From contig CAYTSW010000110.1 of NCBI GenBank assembly GCA_964440605.1, positions 1 through 9,731 of the forward strand: 9,731 nt of DNA, given 5' to 3'. Below the pieces are notes generated by a model, which made no database searches, was not told the origin of the DNA, and saw only the letters and a list, made by a program, of their open reading frames with translations. The DNA is from CAYTSW01 sp964440605 (GTDB lineage Bacteria; Planctomycetota; Phycisphaerae; Phycisphaerales; UBA1924). The position numbers and the translations under genes were made by a program. This document shows, piece by piece, positions 1-5,681 of the stretch; position 1 is the first letter of the stretch; the number at the start of each line of letters is the position of its first letter.

Positions 1-102
1 CAGGCGGTTCTGGATGGAGCCGACGTAGTGGCCCAGGTGGAGGCGGCCGGTGGGCGTGTCGCCCGTCAGGACGCGGGGCTTGTCGCTGTTGGTCTGTGTC
101 AT
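1..102 (-). CDS. trpS: Tryptophan-tRNA ligase, N-terminal fragment (cut by window edge)
   Basis: Attaches tryptophan to tRNA-Trp in the cytoplasm, using ATP (class I aminoacyl-tRNA synthetase). Only the first 34 codons are here; the rest lies beyond the left edge. Read on the minus strand from ATG at 102, the peptide begins MTQTNSDKPRVLTGDTPTG and continues into HLGHYVGS at about residues 23-30. This is the class I HxGH ATP-binding signature in the form typical of TrpS (TGD-PTG-LHLGHYVGS). No Shine-Dalgarno sequence precedes the start. The protease gene on the same strand ends 33 bases upstream, so the two may form one transcript. The family call is secure because this N-terminal block is distinctive, but nothing can be said about the catalytic KMSKS loop or completeness. 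Confidence 0.9.
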   Translation of the reverse strand, partial: MTQTNSDKPRVLTGDTPTGRLHLGHYVGSIQNRL

Positions 103-135
103 GGCGGCGACACGGTAGCAGGCGCAGCCGAGGGG

Positions 136-1107
136 TCAGGCGGGCGGGCCGAGCTGGGTTGCGGCCAGAGCGACGTTCGCGCCGTTGAACAGCGCGTGGA
201 GCACGATGCAGGGCCACAGGCGGCCCGTCCGCTCGTAGAGCACGCCGAGCATGATCGCCAGGAGCGTGAGGGAGGGCAGGGCGTACCAGGGCACGCTGCC
301 CAGGTGCATGAGCGTGAAGATGATGGTGGTGATGAGGATGGCGGGCCACGCCGCCTTCGTGAAGGCGCGCACGCCCGATTGCAGGAGGCCTCGGAAGAGC
401 ACTTCCTCGGCGACGGGCACGAGAATGGTCACGCCGACGACGGTGAGCCACCACGATTGGTCGCGCGTCGCCGAGACGAGCAGTTCGAGCGTGTCGTGGG
501 CGATCTCGGAGACGGGTGTGTCGCTGAGGAGATCGAGGCCGATGCGGATGGCGAAGCCGGTCGCGATCACGATGGGGAGGGTGATCAGCAGCCACCCAGC
601 GCCGCGGAGCGTGTCGCGGAGCAGCGTGGCGGGTCCACCCCCGAGAGCGAGGAGGCCTGGAGCCGGGTGGAGCACGGCGGCGAAGGCCGCGACGAGGACG
701 ATCCCGGCGGTGGATCCGAGGATGGCGGCGGCGATGCCCGGCAGTTCGGCGCGTTCGTGGGAGACCACGCCCAGCAGTCCCATCGCGGATTCGGCGCCGA
801 GCCTCATCGCGATCACGGCGCCGATGGCGGTGATGATGAGCACGGGCCCGGAAGCGGGGTCGGCGAGGCGGGCGAGGCGGCGTTCGCGGCCGCGCTTCAG
901 GCCGGCCGCGTCCGGCGTGGTCTTCCAGAGGCGGGCGATGAGGATGATGAAGACGCTCGCGCCGACCCAGAGGGCCAAAAGCGTGAGTTGGAGCACCTGA
1001 AGCCCGAAGTCGTCGGCCCTACCCTCCCCTCCCCCGCCTGCCGACGCACCGACCGCCGCCTGCGCGGGGTCGCAGGCGATCAGGCTTGCGAGCACCGCGA
1101 CCGCCAT
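136..1107 (-). CDS. CPBP-family intramembrane metalloprotease (CAAX protease/Abi family)
   Basis: Predicted membrane-embedded glutamic-type protease of the CPBP/Rce1 (Abi) family, 323 residues; substrate unknown. All three family motifs are present near the C-terminus: EEVLFR (E234, E235, R239), FTLMH (F264, H268) and HALFN (H304, N308). Hydrophobic segments lie at about 37-59, 87-105, 123-146, 170-192, 219-233, 255-270, 276-290 and 300-316. The N-terminus is hydrophobic and ends in AQA-A near residue 17, resembling a signal peptide but lacking the usual positive charge. ATG at 1107 was chosen because the reading beyond it lies inside trpC and is Ser/Arg-rich; a GTG a few codons earlier is possible. 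A weak promoter-like pair (TTGCGC, 17 bases, GATCAT; 1233 to 1205, minus) lies inside trpC. In bacteria such proteins serve in bacteriocin immunity, peptide maturation or unknown roles; nothing nearby decides which. Confidence 0.88.
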   Translation of the reverse strand: MAVAVLASLIACDPAQAAVGASAGGGGEGRADDFGLQVLQLTLLALWVGASVFIILIARLWKTTPDAAGLKRGRERRLARLADPASGPVLIITAIGAVIAMRLGAESAMGLLGVVSHERAELPGIAAAILGSTAGIVLVAAFAAVLHPAPGLLALGGGPATLLRDTLRGAGWLLITLPIVIATGFAIRIGLDLLSDTPVSEIAHDTLELLVSATRDQSWWLTVVGVTILVPVAEEVLFRGLLQSGVRAFTKAAWPAILITTIIFTLMHLGSVPWYALPSLTLLAIMLGVLYERTGRLWPCIVLHALFNGANVALAATQLGPPA

Positions 1108-1942
1108 GACCACGCCCCCCGACACCCTGGCCGAGATCGTCGCGCACAAGCGGGCGGAGGTGGAGCGCGCTAAGGCCGAGACCCCGCTCGAGCGGCTCAA
1201 GGAGATGATCGGAGAACTCGGACGCCCGCGCAACTTCTTCGGCGCCGTGGTCGGGCGCGAGGACGAGGGCGAGCGGACCGCGATCATCGCCGAGATCAAG
1301 CGCCGCAGCCCGTCGGCGGGGTGGATCCGCCCCGAGTACCAGGATGATGAGGCGTTCGACCCGGTCGCCATCGCTCAACAGTATCAGGAGGCCGGCGCGT
1401 CGGCGATCTCGTGCCTGACCGACCGTCGCTACTTCGGCGGCTCGAACGACTACATCCACGCCATCCGCGACGCGGTGCGTCTGCCCGTGTTGCGCAAGGA
1501 CTTCATCGTCGATCCGTGGCAGGTGTGGGAGAGCCGCGCCATCGGGGCCGACGCGATCCTCCTCATCGCCGAGTGCCTGACCGAGAGCATGATGGTGGAC
1601 CTGATGATTCTGGCGCGGGAGCTGGAGTTAACGGCGCTCGTCGAGGTGCACTCGATGGAGAATCTGTTGCGCGTGCGCCCGCACGTCGGCTTCCCGTTGC
1701 GGTCGTACTCGCTGCTGGGCATCAACAACCGCGACCTGTCGACGATGACGACCGACCTCAACACGTCGCTCCGTCTAGTGGATGTGGTTGATGACACGTC
1801 GGTGCTCGTTTCGGAGTCGGGCATCCACACGCCGCAGGATCTGCGCCGGCTCGGGGAGGTCGGCATCCGCATCGCGCTGGTCGGGGAGAGCCTGATGCGG
1901 CACGAGCGACCGGGCGAAGCGCTCCGGGAGCTGCTCGCGTGA
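1106..1942 (+). CDS. trpC: Indole-3-glycerol phosphate synthase
   Basis: Closes the ring of carboxyphenylamino-deoxyribulose phosphate to indole-3-glycerol phosphate, releasing CO2 and water, in tryptophan synthesis; soluble (beta/alpha)8 barrel. At 278 residues it is near the usual 250-270. The barrel signatures occur in order: IAEIKRRSPS (E63, K65), FGGS (110-113), LRKDF (K131), LVEV (E180), INNRDL (N207, N208), VSESGI (E237, S238) and the phosphate-binding ALVGESLM near 257-264. Every catalytic residue known from characterised TrpC enzymes is present. The start at 1106 gives the typical N-terminus LAEIVAHKRAEV and is not preceded by a Shine-Dalgarno sequence. It is monofunctional, not fused to TrpF, and no other trp biosynthesis gene is in the window. 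Its start overlaps by two bases that of the divergent protease gene, so its promoter must lie within that gene. Confidence 0.96.
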   Translation: MTTPPDTLAEIVAHKRAEVERAKAETPLERLKEMIGELGRPRNFFGAVVGREDEGERTAIIAEIKRRSPSAGWIRPEYQDDEAFDPVAIAQQYQEAGASAISCLTDRRYFGGSNDYIHAIRDAVRLPVLRKDFIVDPWQVWESRAIGADAILLIAECLTESMMVDLMILARELELTALVEVHSMENLLRVRPHVGFPLRSYSLLGINNRDLSTMTTDLNTSLRLVDVVDDTSVLVSESGIHTPQDLRRLGEVGIRIALVGESLMRHERPGEALRELLA

Positions 1943-1960
1943 CGCCGATGAGCGGTCGAG

Positions 1961-1999
1961 GAAAAGAAAACCGCCCGCACACGGGCGTTGTGCGGGCGG
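1961..1999 (-). terminator. Candidate intrinsic terminator (minus strand)
   Basis: A perfect 11-bp inverted repeat, CCGCCCGCACA (1971-1981) and TGTGCGGGCGG (1989-1999), encloses a 7-base loop. On its left flank is GAAAAGAAAA, so a minus-strand transcript would have a GC-rich stem followed by TTTTCTTTTC, the classical Rho-independent form. On the plus strand the stem is followed by GAGGTTGAAAG with no T-run, so it does not look like an ordinary trpC terminator. It begins 28 bases after the trpC stop and may still shield that end. No minus-strand protein gene ends here, which suggests a minus-strand RNA from 2011-2126 or a barrier against antisense transcription into trpC. Confidence 0.55.
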
Positions 2000-2010
2000 G
2001 AGGTTGAAAG

Positions 2011-2126
2011 GCCAGCAGCGGCTCCGAGCAACGACCCCCGGAGGGCGACGGCCTTGCAATCGGCCGGCGAAGCGCGGGGATGAACGCGCCTGGCCGGTCG
2101 GGTTCGTGGTCCCGGCCGCTGCTGGC
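2011..2126 (-). ncRNA. Candidate structured RNA closed by a 12-bp inverted repeat
   Basis: GCCAGCAGCGGC at 2011-2022 is perfectly complementary to GCCGCTGCTGGC at 2115-2126, giving a long closing stem around 92 bases. Inside are CTCCG/CGGAG (2022-2026 with 2039-2043), CGGCC/GGCCG (2049-2053 with 2062-2066, loop TTGCAATC), GCGCG/CGCGC (2072-2076 with 2085-2089), and GGCCGG/CCGGCC (2092-2097 with 2112-2117). The last competes with the closing stem, and the first shares one base with it. The whole resembles a multibranch RNA. The minus strand is favoured because the T-tract terminator lies just beyond on that strand. I found no convincing minus-strand promoter and match it to no RNA family I know. 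It could instead be a leader in the pabB transcript, a mobile-repeat remnant, or chance pairing in GC-rich DNA. Confidence 0.3.
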
Positions 2127-2351
2127 GTGATCTGGTTCGTTGACCGAACGCCGACGGCGTCATGTTTCTGCGCGCGTCGAGCAGGATTTCCGCGCGCGAA
2201 AGGGTTTCCGCCCCACCTACGATGGCCCCGCATGGACCGGGCGACACGACAGACGCGAGCTGCGCATTGCGGAACCGACTTTCTGCGTGCAACGCGCCGA
2301 GACAGGCGCGTCGCCGCGTTGTGCGCCTGCCCGTCGCGCGCACACCATGTC

Positions 2352-3623
2352 GTGTGCGAGGTATCGCGGATCGACGTAGGGGATGTCACGGATGCCGACC
2401 CGATCGGCACACTGCGCCGGCTTGTCCCGATGCTGGACGAGTGTCGCCCGCGGGTGGGCGCCTCGTCCGCGTGCCCGCTCGCGGCGCACGGCGGCGGTTG
2501 GATCGTGCAACTCGGCTACGAACTCGGCGGGTGGTTCGAGCCGACGGCGCGCTCGCGCTCCCTCGAATCTTCCGGCGCGCCGCCCCTGTTCGTAGTGGCG
2601 CGCGTGGACCGCGGCGTGAGTGTGGATGACACGACGGGGCGCGTGCTGGGCTTCGGCGGGTGGGAGCCGGGCGTTGAGAGCTTCGGCGAGGCGCCGCCGT
2701 CGGAGGTGATGTTCGAGCGCCCGCGCTCGCGCCGGCGGTACGAATCGGCGGTCGCGCGTGCGGTCGAGTACATCCGCGCGGGTGATGTCTTCCAAGCGAA
2801 CATCGCGCACCACTTGGAAGGGCGCTTCCGTGGGTCGCCGCGGGCGATGGCGGCGAGCCTGATGGAGCGCCTGCGCCCGGCGTACGGCGCGTACGTCGAG
2901 CACCCGGGCGGCGTGACGCTCTCGGTGAGCCCGGAGCTCTTTCTGCGATACGACGCCGCGACGGGGCGGCTGTTGACACGGCCCATCAAGGGCACGCGCG
3001 CAGGGACGGACGCGGGCGTCGCCGAGCTCGGTGCAAGCGAGAAGGACGCCGCGGAGCTGGCGATGATCGTCGACCTGATGCGGAACGATCTGGGGCGCGT
3101 TGCTCAGCGGGGGTCGGTGCGTGTGGATGAGGCGCGGGCGATGGAGCGTCACGCGCGCGGTGGCCGGGCCGATGGTGTGGTGCACGGGGTCGGGACGGTC
3201 TCGTGCGAGCTGCGCGCGGACGCGACGCTGATGGATGTTCTGGCCGCGACCTTCCCGCCCGGCTCGATCACCGGCGCGCCGAAGGTGCGGGCGATGCAGG
3301 TGATCGACGAGCTCGAGCAGGACCCGCGCGGGGCGTACTGCGGTGCGATCGGGTACATCTCCGACGCCGGCGACATGACGCTCAACGTCGCGATCCGCAC
3401 GCTCGATCTGCGCTTCCAAGGCCCGGCGAGCGAGACGGTGGACGGCACGCTCGGTCTGGGCGTGGGTGCGGGGATCGTCGCGGACTCGACGCCCGACGAA
3501 GAGTGGCGCGAGACGCTGGTCAAGGCGGCGCCGATCGTGGAGGGGCTGATGGATGAGCGGCCGGCGTGGCTGGACGACCCCGGTGTCCTGGCGAACGCGG
3601 GAGCGGAGGTTGGCGTTGGCTGA
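2352..3623 (+). CDS. pabB: Aminodeoxychorismate synthase component I
   Basis: Converts chorismate and ammonia (from a PabA/TrpG glutaminase, not in this window) to 4-amino-4-deoxychorismate, the precursor of p-aminobenzoate and folate. Read from GTG 2352 it has 423 residues. Chorismate-binding signatures: GGWIVQLGYELG (48-59), PIKGTR (211-216), ASEKDAAE (228-235), MIVDLMRNDLGRV (238-250), GSITGAPKVRAM (304-315) and AYCGAIGY (328-335). The Lys in PIKGT (K213) is the nucleophile known in E. coli PabB; E. coli TrpE has Ala there, so this favours PabB over anthranilate synthase. The usual VHHLVST is altered to VVHGVGT. The start is uncertain: coding-type base use begins near 2350, while in-frame ATG 2232 (463 residues) and TTG 2319 add Arg-rich sequence. 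Compared from memory with E. coli PabB (about 450), the N-terminal subdomain looks short. The Nudix gene overlaps its 3' end. Confidence 0.9.
   Translation: MCEVSRIDVGDVTDADPIGTLRRLVPMLDECRPRVGASSACPLAAHGGGWIVQLGYELGGWFEPTARSRSLESSGAPPLFVVARVDRGVSVDDTTGRVLGFGGWEPGVESFGEAPPSEVMFERPRSRRRYESAVARAVEYIRAGDVFQANIAHHLEGRFRGSPRAMAASLMERLRPAYGAYVEHPGGVTLSVSPELFLRYDAATGRLLTRPIKGTRAGTDAGVAELGASEKDAAELAMIVDLMRNDLGRVAQRGSVRVDEARAMERHARGGRADGVVHGVGTVSCELRADATLMDVLAATFPPGSITGAPKVRAMQVIDELEQDPRGAYCGAIGYISDAGDMTLNVAIRTLDLRFQGPASETVDGTLGLGVGAGIVADSTPDEEWRETLVKAAPIVEGLMDERPAWLDDPGVLANAGAEVGVG
3605..3609 (+). promoter_or_regulatory. Ribosome binding site deciding a TTG start
   Basis: GGAGG lies six bases before the TTG at 3616 and inside the end of pabB. 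It is the only clear Shine-Dalgarno motif at a well-placed distance from a start in the window. It favours TTG 3616 over the in-frame ATG at 3553, which would add 21 Arg/Trp-rich residues overlapping pabB. Confidence 0.6.
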
Positions 3624-4182
3624 CGGAACCGGCCGGGAACGCGCGCACGTCGATCGCAACGAGGCGGGGTACCGCGTCACGCCCACGGGCGGCGCGCGGG
3701 TGCGCGCCGATGTGGTGGACTTGTACGTGTTCCGGCGCTCGAGCGAGGGCGTCGTCGAGCTGTTGCAACTGTTGCGCACGCGCTCGCCGCTCAAGAGCAC
3801 GTGGCAGCCGGTGATGGGGCATGTGGAAGTGGGCGAGCGCTGCGTGGAGACGGCGGTGCGCGAGGCGGACGAGGAGCTTGGGCTCGATGTGCGGGGCGAG
3901 GCGTGTCTCGGGCTGTGGGCGCTCGAGCAGGTGTACCCGTACTTCCTGCCGGACCTGGACTGCATCGTCATGAGCCCGCGCTTCGTCGCGGAGGTGCGGG
4001 CGGAGTGGTCGCCCACGCTGAACGACGAGCATGAGGATTGCCGCTGGATCGCGGCGCCCTTGCACGAAGGGCGCAGCGCGGCGAGCTACTTCATGTGGCC
4101 CGGTCAGAAGCGTGCGATCGAGGAGCTGCTCGAGGAGATCGTGCCGCGGCACGCGCCGGCGCGGGAACACCTACGCGTATGA
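3616..4182 (+). CDS. Nudix hydrolase, possible dihydroneopterin triphosphate pyrophosphatase
   Basis: Cleaves a nucleoside diphosphate linked to another moiety, with a divalent metal. The 188-residue protein has a complete Nudix box at 68-90: G68, E74, R82-E83, E86-E87, G89, following GX5EX7REUXEEXGU. Other features are the strand VDLYVFRR (34-41), WQPVMGHVE just before the box, LWALEQVYPYF (100-110) and EHEDCRWI (138-145). This WQPVxG...EH..xRW layout recalls NudB-type enzymes, which remove pyrophosphate from 7,8-dihydroneopterin triphosphate in folate synthesis. The TTG start overlaps the end of pabB, also a folate gene, by eight bases, so coupled translation is likely. Substrate assignment is inference: Nudix specificity is poorly predicted by the box alone. 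The last four codons overlap the convergent alr gene. Confidence 0.88.
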   Translation: MADGTGRERAHVDRNEAGYRVTPTGGARVRADVVDLYVFRRSSEGVVELLQLLRTRSPLKSTWQPVMGHVEVGERCVETAVREADEELGLDVRGEACLGLWALEQVYPYFLPDLDCIVMSPRFVAEVRAEWSPTLNDEHEDCRWIAAPLHEGRSAASYFMWPGQKRAIEELLEEIVPRHAPAREHLRV

Positions 4183-5418
4183 CGCCGCCCGCGTGCGCTG
4201 GTGCGTGGGGTCAGGCGAGTTGGTGGGGGACGCTTGGGCGGCGTACCGCCGTTCGATCCGCGGGTTGATGCGGCAGAGCAGTTCGTAGGGGATCGTGCCG
4301 GCGTCGCGGGCGAGGGCCGTGAGGCTGTTGGGCGCGTCGGTGGAGGGGCTGATGAGTTCGACGGGTGTGCCGACGCGGGCTTCGGTGACGGCTGTGAGGT
4401 CGATGGTGATCTGGTCCATCGAGACAGCGCCGACGACGGGGGCGTAGGCGGTGAGGGTGCGGCCCGGATGGTCGGGGTCGTCGATGCGGACGCCGACGCG
4501 GCCCGTGTTGGCGAGCCGGGTCGGGTAGCCGTCGGCGTAGCCGACGGGGATGACGCCGAGGCGCGTCTCGCGTCGGGCGCGCCAGGTGGAGCCGTAGCCG
4601 ACGGTTGCGCCCGGGCGGAGCGTGCGCACAAGAGTGAGGCTGGAGGTCCAGCTCAGCACGGGCGTCAGCTCGCGGGCGTGGTTGGCGAGGGCGAAGCGTT
4701 CGGTGTTGCCCTCGACGGCGTGGGCGTAGCCCAACAGGCCCAGGCCGACGCGGACCATCGAGCGACGGTGGCGCGTGTGGCGCAGGAGCGCGTGGGTGTT
4801 GGCTTCGTGGATGAGGCAGTCGGGCGGGATGTTGGGCCGATGCGCTGAGATGAAGGCGGCGAAGCGGGCGTGCTGCTCGGTGGTGGCATCGGCGTCGCGC
4901 TCGGCGTTGGCGTGGTGGGTGTAGAGGCCGGCGAGGCGCAGGCGCGGGTGCTCGGCGATGCGGGCCAGGAGCAGGGCGGCGTCGCGTTCGGCGGCACCGC
5001 TGCGACCGATGCCCGTGTCGAGCTCGACGTGCAGCGGGAGGGTGAGTCCCAGCCCGTCGGCGAGGCGGGCGATGGCTTCGAGGCCCTGGGCGTCGTGGAC
5101 GGAGAGGTGCAGTCGGCCTCGCTGCGCCCAGCGGTAGAGACGGTCGTCGCGGGCGATCGTGCGCACGGGCATGAGTACGAGCAGGTCGGCGTCGACGTTG
5201 GCGTCGACGAGCGCTCGGGCCTCGTCGGGTGTATAGAGGGCGATCATCGAGGCGCCGGCGTTCGTTAGACGCTTGGCGATCCGGCGGGCGCCGAGGCCGT
5301 AGGCGTCGGCCTTGAGGACGGCGCACAGGCGTGTGTCAGGCCCGACGGCATCCCTGAGTAACGCGGCGTTGCGGGCCAGGGCGTCGAGGTCGATGTGAAG
5401 GGTCGAGGTGGAGGGCAT
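4171..5418 (-). CDS. alr: Alanine racemase
   Basis: PLP-dependent enzyme interconverting L- and D-alanine, supplying D-Ala for the peptidoglycan stem peptide; cytoplasmic dimer. The 415-residue protein shows both catalytic bases of the family: K36 in AVLKADAYGLG, which binds PLP, and Y275 in VGYGSTW, the opposite base contributed across the dimer. Other landmarks are HVELDTGIGRSG (130-141), THHANAE (167-173), MVRVGLGLLGY (221-231), IPVGYADGYP (290-299) and GAVSMDQ (330-336). ATG 5418 gives the standard beginning with HIDLDAL close behind. The last 20 or so residues are polar and probably disordered, longer than in most racemases. Its stop lies within the end of the convergent Nudix gene. No Shine-Dalgarno sequence is seen. 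It stands alone rather than in a cell-wall cluster. Confidence 0.96.
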   Translation of the reverse strand: MPSTSTLHIDLDALARNAALLRDAVGPDTRLCAVLKADAYGLGARRIAKRLTNAGASMIALYTPDEARALVDANVDADLLVLMPVRTIARDDRLYRWAQRGRLHLSVHDAQGLEAIARLADGLGLTLPLHVELDTGIGRSGAAERDAALLLARIAEHPRLRLAGLYTHHANAERDADATTEQHARFAAFISAHRPNIPPDCLIHEANTHALLRHTRHRRSMVRVGLGLLGYAHAVEGNTERFALANHARELTPVLSWTSSLTLVRTLRPGATVGYGSTWRARRETRLGVIPVGYADGYPTRLANTGRVGVRIDDPDHPGRTLTAYAPVVGAVSMDQITIDLTAVTEARVGTPVELISPSTDAPNSLTALARDAGTIPYELLCRINPRIERRYAAQASPTNSPDPTHQRTRAASYA

Positions 5419-5507
5419 CGCGACGGCGTGGCGGTGGACGGTCGGCAGGCAATCGAGGACGAGAACTGTCCGCCCCGACCGCTCGGGAGCGTAGGGCGGC
5501 GTGTCGG

Positions 5508-5536
5508 TTGTATCGGTCCGGCGGGTCGTCTAGCAT
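5508..5536 (+). promoter_or_regulatory. Candidate sigma-70-type promoter for the helicase gene
   Basis: TTGTAT (5508-5513) and TAGCAT (5531-5536) are separated by exactly 17 bases, in the 263-base divergent gap between alr and the helicase. Three of six and four of six bases match the E. coli consensus. Transcription would start near 5543, leaving a leader of about 140 bases that contains a small hairpin, CCTCG/CGAGG, at 5570-5585. No equally good site for alr was found on the other strand. The rest of the gap shows nothing else recognisable. Confidence 0.35.
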
Positions 5537-5681
5537 CGCTTTTGGCACGCAGCCCTGAACCGGCCCATTCCTCGGAGCCGCGAGGTCTGACCGCGCGACG
5601 GCGGTGGCGTGTCGAGCCTCCCACTCCGCCCGGCGGTGCGCCGCGGCCCCCTTTGTCCCCGAACACAGGTCGTCAATCTCT

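Larger units (their letters stand above)
1943..2351. other. Structured non-coding stretch between trpC and pabB
   Basis: This 409-base gap is the longest without a gene. Frames remain open through it, but the sampled piece 2232-2351, read in the pabB frame, has about 70% GC at all three codon positions, unlike the third-position bias inside the genes. The left half holds a hairpin (1971-1999) and a folded element (2011-2126). The right half (2127-2351) shows less: a small hairpin GTTCG/CGAAC at 2135-2149, a TTGACC at 2140, and a TACGAT at 2218-2223 that could be a -10 box for pabB. No good -35 partner was found for the TACGAT. If it is real, transcription would start near 2230, almost on an in-frame ATG at 2232. 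Confidence 0.6.

Noticed and set aside
136..1107. The CPBP protease as an abortive-infection defence gene
   Set aside because: The 'Abi' family name is historical; no partner defence gene, phage or plasmid feature is nearby.
1..1942. trpS and trpC as part of one tryptophan operon
   Set aside because: They lie on opposite strands with a divergent start between them, and no other trp gene is present.
2049..2066. A hairpin with TTGCAATC in its loop (GATTGCAA on the minus strand) looks like a tRNA-Cys anticodon arm
   Set aside because: The loop has eight bases, the stem does not pair when set to a 7-base loop, and no D-arm, TTCGA T-arm or acceptor stem fits around it.
2127..2150. TGATCTGG recalls the thiamine pyrophosphate riboswitch
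   Set aside because: The CTGAGA box and the rest of the conserved core are missing, and no thiamine gene follows.
2217..4016. Long open frame on the minus strand opposite pabB and the Nudix gene
   Set aside because: It is Arg/His/Pro-rich with no recognisable domain and mirrors well-supported plus-strand genes; high GC creates such shadows.
5604..5681. Helicase start at ATG 5604
   Set aside because: The added residues are Cys/Arg/Pro-rich and unlike the downstream tail; ATG 5682 gives a sensible MADEQ start.
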